64,000 nt of DNA. Source: Kuschelorhynchus macadamiae (lineage: Eukaryota; Arthropoda; Insecta; Coleoptera; Curculionidae). The DNA lies in the NCBI GenBank assembly GCA_030620095.1, contig JAUTXW010001345.1:1005001-1069000 (forward strand), given 5' to 3'. The translations under genes and the position numbers were made by a program. Positions 60,126 through 64,000 of this stretch are shown here, piece after piece. How positions within the stretch are numbered: the first letter of the stretch is position 1; each line of letters begins with the position of its first letter. The notes below the pieces were generated by a model that did no database searches, was not told where the DNA came from, and worked only from the letters and a program-made list of their open reading frames with translations.

Positions 60126-60148
60126 TTCACTGTGGTCGTAGGAACTAT
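60075..60148 (-). CDS. Ctl1: Ctl1 coding exon 1 (start codon at 60125-60123)
   Basis: The exon has an acceptor (TTTTTCAG) just above 60148 and a donor GTAAGCC below 60075. The first 23 nt (60148-60126) are taken as 5' UTR, and codons 1-17 begin MGSFSVKK. Beginning with Met-Gly is usual for CTL1 proteins. Confidence 0.75.
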
Positions 60149-60470
60149 CTGAAAAATTAAAGACAAAAACACTTTGAGCAGCAAAAAAACTACTTCCATT
60201 ATACTCGCCTCTAAAAGAGAAACATTTCAATTTTCTTGATGAGGAAAATCAAATTAAATTAAATACATTAAACACTGTAGCATGTGACCTTAAGATATCA
60301 AAAGTTACAGGGCCCTCAGAAGGGTTATCGGGTCCTGCGTTCCAAAAATATTTTGGCTCCCTTTAAATATCGTATGTAAGTAGTATTTTTAAGAATAAGA
60401 ACTTACATATATTTTTTAAATTTCATCGTTCGCTTTATTTTTTTTACAGTTTAAAATATTTAATATAATA
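60149..60470. other. upstream (5' UTR) intron flank
   Basis: No upstream Ctl1 exon or promoter identified in the window. Confidence 0.35.
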
Positions 60471-60472
60471 TA

Positions 60473-62179
60473 CAGGGTGTCTCAAAAAACACGCGCCAAC
60501 GTTTAAAGCGAGATTCTTTGTAAGAAAATAAGACGGAAAGTTCTTGTAAATATGCATATCCATATAGATGTTTGATTTTCGTAGTACAGGGTGTTAAAGT
60601 TTTACAAGATCTTTAGTATTTCCGAAATACTAAGAGTTATTAAGATTTGGTACAACCTCATAGGTATTTAAAGGCTATATTTTTACCGTATTCAGCAGTT
60701 TTCATTTCAATCTTGGGCATAGATATGGGTAAAGTGCGGGACACGAAAGAAAACCTGGCGGTCCTTAAAATAAAGGTTCATAGTCTTAAGCAAGCCGAAA
60801 AGTAAAATTACTGTACGCAAATAAATTTTATGTTATTTTATTTGTTGTAATAGTTTGCCGCTTCACCTATAAAGTGCGCCAGCTAAGCGGTACGGATAAT
60901 TAATCGAGGATTTAGTAAATTTCGCATTGGTCCACTTGTAATTGGGATGTGCCTGGAGTCTCCATGCACTTGCCGCTAGTAGGTTCTAGCTATTACCAGT
61001 GGCGCCTATACATTTCGAGCATTTGTTTTCATTTCTATATAAATGCATTGCGTTGAATTTGAAGACGCGCTGCATTTTACACTGGTGTTTCGGAAAGTAG
61101 TGTAAGAAAAATTCAAAGAGAACATAATGATCGGTCTTGTTCTACTTCACCTTTAAAATCTCCTGGTAAAAAAAGACCCCGATTGTCATACAAAGATAAA
61201 ATTGACGATGGTGATTTTCAAGTAATTCGGCGAACAATAGAGGATTTTTATATAAACTTGTAGAAGGTTCCGACCTGCAAACCCCTACTTCGTGCTGTAA
61301 AGAACAAAATAGATTTTCCGTACGGGTATAAAACCTTAAATCGGCTTTTACGATCAAACGGTTTTGTTTGGCGCAAGTGCCAAAATAAACGAAAATTGCT
61401 CATTGAGAGACCAAATATTTTTCACTGGCGGGTGAAATATCTATCAACTGTAAGGCAATACAGGCAAGAAGGACGCAATATTGTGTATCTAGACGAAACC
61501 TGGGTAGATAATGATATGACAGTGAACAAATGCTGGCAAAGTGAAAGTGTTACAGGTTTTGTTCAGGGAATCCGCTCTAGTAGTCGCTTTATTATAGTTC
61601 ATGCTGGTTCAGAAGCCGGATTTGTTACAGGTGCTGCTTTAGTTTTTCGCTCAGGACTAACAACTGGAGACTATCATGGACAGATCAATAGAGGTAATTA
61701 CGAAAAGTGGTTGCTCGAGAAGCTTCTACCTAACATTCCTCCCAAATCAGTCGTGGTAATGGATAATGCGTCTTATCATTCTCACGTAGAAGATAAAGTG
61801 ACAACTAAATACTCTACGAAAGCTCATATGATATCGTGGCTTAAATCGAACAATCTTGTATGTGACCCAATATGGCGAAAATATCAATTATATGAAGTAG
61901 TATCAGCCAACAAGCCTAGAGAAAAAAAAGTATAAAATCGACGGTCTTTTATGTAACCTCGGTCATACACCTGTAAGGCTGCCTCCATACATGTGCGACC
62001 TCAACCCTATTAAACTTGCGTGGACAGGAGTAAAAAAATATATTCGAGAGCGCAACACTGGTCAACTTTCAATTAAAGATTTAAATAAAATAACATTAGA
62101 AGCGATTGACTCAATATCGGCTGAAAATTGGTAATCGTATGTTAATAATTGTGTGAAATTTGATAGCGGAAACGCCCTG
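60473..62179. mobile_element. Tc1/mariner-like (DDE_3) element with short TIRs
   Basis: The left end CAGGGTGTCTC and the inverted right end CAGGGCGTTTC lie next to TA dinucleotides (60471-60472, 62180-62181). A transposase pseudogene occupies 61070-62150 on the plus strand. Size 1.7 kb. Confidence 0.75.
61070..62150 (+). pseudogene. DDE_3 transposase, several lesions
   Basis: N-terminal HTH region SESSVRKIQREH and KDKIDDGDFQVIRRTIEDFY. Catalytic block one is IVYLDETWVDN, two VVMDNASYHSHVED, three LPPYMCDLNPIKLAW, each retaining its acidic or near-acidic landmark except that the last Glu reads Lys. Stops or frame losses lie at about 61261, 61933 and 62133. Inactive. Confidence 0.85.
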
Positions 62180-62181
62180 TA

Positions 62182-63030
62182 TAGTACTTCACAATGACGG
62201 CCCCTGTATAAAGTAATATAACAAACGGAGGCAGACGGCCACTTTTGGCATACCCGAGTAGCTCAAAGTCGAACTGCATAGATTAAAATTGTGATAAATC
62301 TCGTTGTCTAGATCTGATGCTGGCTGCCCTTGTAAAATCTGGCTTGTATCGTGTATCACTATACTGGTTGGTCCAATAATAGTGGATGTAGGCAGTTGCC
62401 CGGGAACCGTTAATGACAGAACTCAAGAAAAAATATATTTATAGGTAAATCGATCAAGAAAAATCAAAATTAAATCATTTTAAAATTCGATAGTTCGCCG
62501 TTTTTGCAACACAAAAGAGATATAGAAGTGTGGTACACGAAAGAAAACAGACAAATATAGATAAAGGTTCATTAAGCATAGTTACATTTTTTAATTATCT
62601 GAAGTGCGTATAGTCAAAAAGGAGTGCCATATTATTTAAAGAACGACTGGACACCACTGGTTTAAAGAGATTTCTTGGCCGACCTTCCTAAACCGATTGA
62701 CTCCGCCCGATTTTTTTTCGTGTCCCGCACTTTAAACATCTCTGATTTTCTTATTAAACAGTTATTTATGCTATAAGGGATGTAATTGTAATGTAATGTT
62801 TACCAGTCAAGGACGAGACTGGTTAATGTACTTACATCCCATATAGAATAACATTTTTCCCCCTCACTGTATTGTATGTTTACAAGAAAATACTGGATAT
62901 TTTTTTGGATTTTCATTATCATTACATTCGATGGCATTCTCATTAAATTATGAAGGCAGCCGTGATCCGTTGCCAGAGCAACATAAGCAGTTTTTATTTT
63001 ATCAACAACGTCAAGTTGACAATTCATAGC
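62182..63030. other. non-coding stretch
   Basis: AT-rich, no element identified. Confidence 0.3.
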
Positions 63031-63074
63031 GAAAAGTTTGAAGAAGTCGAATTGTTTGATTCTGTGTGGACAAA

Positions 63075-63950
63075 ATGGATGTTTCAGACATAGAAGAATT
63101 AGCGAATATTGCTTGTTTATCTCTACTACCGGAAAAGTAGAAAAAAGGTATGAAGCAGCATATAAATCCTTTAAGAATTGGTGCCAAAGCGAGACGGCTA
63201 CTGCAGTCTCAGAAACCTTGTTTTTGGCGTATTTCCACGAAAAAAGTGCTATATTGAAGTCCCCATCAAGCTTATGGTGTGAGTATTCGATGTTGAAGTC
63301 TACCCTTTTTATAGAGGAAAATATAGATATTTCTAAGCATCCAAACTTCGAGCATTTTTGAAAAGAAAAAATGATGGTTATAGACCCAAAAAATTGAATG
63401 TGTTTAACAGGGAAGCTGTGAATAACTTGAAGCCCCCGATGATATATACTTATTGATGAAGGTCGTAATGGTAGTGGGAGTTGCTGGAGCGTGCCGTTCT
63501 AATGAACTCTCTGAAATGAAAATGGACAATGTTAAAATAAGTCAAGAAGTCATAACTGTGACTATTCCTGACTCCAAAAGTGGAATGTCACGTACATTTA
63601 CAGTGACAGAAAGTGACGACACTCAGGTTTGTCATTTTAAAATAATTCAAAAGAACATTGACACAAAACCCCACATGACGACTATTAATCCGCGCTTCTT
63701 TATGTGATATCAAAATGGAAAGTGCTTAAACCAGCCTGTCGGGAAAAATACGTTTTCGTCAGTTCCAAGTAAAATTGCGAAATTTCTAAAGTTTGAGAAC
63801 TTCAAAATGTATACTGGACACTCTTTTAGAAGAACGTGGGCAACTTTATTAGCAAATAATGGAGTTGATGTATTAGCTATCAAGCGACATGGTGGATGGA
63901 AATCCGCTACTATTGCGGAAAGTTACGTAGCTGAGAGCCTCAATAAATAA
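63075..63950 (+). pseudogene. Crypton-2 tyrosine recombinase, frameshifted
   Basis: ATG at 63075 (MDVSDIEELANIACLSLL). A frameshift near 63138 leads into RYEAAYKSFKNWCQ and SSLWCEYSMLKSTLF. Another break near 63358 precedes VVGVAGACRSNELSEM (first catalytic Arg). A stop at 63705-63707 precedes NQPVGKNTF, MYTGHSFRRTWATLL (HxxR), RHGGWKS and AESYVAE (Tyr). Related to but distinct from Crypton-1. Confidence 0.85.
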
Positions 63951-63972
63951 ATAAATAAATAAATAAATAAAT
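63941..63972 (+). repeat. (AATA)n microsatellite
   Basis: About seven AATA units overlapping the end of the Crypton-2 ORF. Confidence 0.9.
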
Positions 63973-64000
63973 GCTTTATTGTCAAAAAAAATTTTACAAT

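Noticed and set aside
1..64000. CRISPR arrays, rRNA or intact tRNA genes
   Set aside because: No regularly spaced direct repeats, rRNA blocks or cloverleaf-forming tRNA genes were seen; the only tRNA-like signal is the SINE head at 34040-34112.

Overview
This is an AT-rich, eukaryotic, transposon-packed window, almost certainly from an insect nuclear genome. The reasons are short GT-AG introns in a recognisable animal gene, many Tc1/mariner, hAT, piggyBac, Crypton, Ty3/Gypsy, Penelope-like and Polinton sequences, and a short array of the insect telomere-type repeat TTAGG. A beetle or similar insect is plausible, but I cannot fix the order.

The host content is one gene on the minus strand, a choline transporter-like protein of the SLC44A1/CTL1 type. 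I could place 13 coding exons between 60125 (start) and 4952 (stop). Each has GT-AG junctions, the phases agree at every junction, and the total is 1878 nt (625 codons plus stop). The small exons are scattered over 55 kb because the introns are full of transposons.

Layout, left to right. 1-4951: Tc1/mariner remnants, including a 1.7-kb mariner with long inverted repeats (2644-4356), then the 3' end of the gene. 4952-9682: exons 13, 12 and 11, with a dispersed repeat at 6.9-7.9 kb. 9683-31742: a 22-kb intron. It holds a 3.7-kb hAT element (10338-14042, TSD CCGGCCAA) inserted in Penelope-like repeat DNA. It also holds a Russian-doll nest: a second hAT (15051-31435, TSD GGGTGAAT) contains a Ty3/Gypsy element, which contains a truncated Polinton/Maverick (about 17640-29793). 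31743-43665: exons 10 to 4, with mariner, SINE, Penelope, hAT and LINE fragments between them. 43.9-47.85 kb: a Crypton interrupted by a long-TIR mariner. 48364-49887: exons 3 and 2. 49888-60074: intron 1, with a truncated mariner carrying a TTAA-flanked MITE, and a mariner (51165-55655) that hosts an apparently intact piggyBac (51441-53917), then Penelope and repeat debris. 60075-60148: exon 1. 60.5-64 kb: a Tc1-like element and a second, broken Crypton.

The Polinton is the richest region. It keeps a morphogenesis module (double-jelly-roll capsid protein, penton, adenain-like protease, PLA2-domain protein, packaging ATPase), a chromodomain integrase and the 3' half of a protein-primed polymerase B. 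It also carries accessory genes: three tandem paralogous small proteins, a BIR-domain protein with a membrane tail, and a small secreted/membrane protein. Several core ORFs are open. The ATPase has one stop, the fibre-like gene is frame-broken, and the polymerase is cut off at a (TTAGG)n junction, so this copy is not expected to be autonomous.
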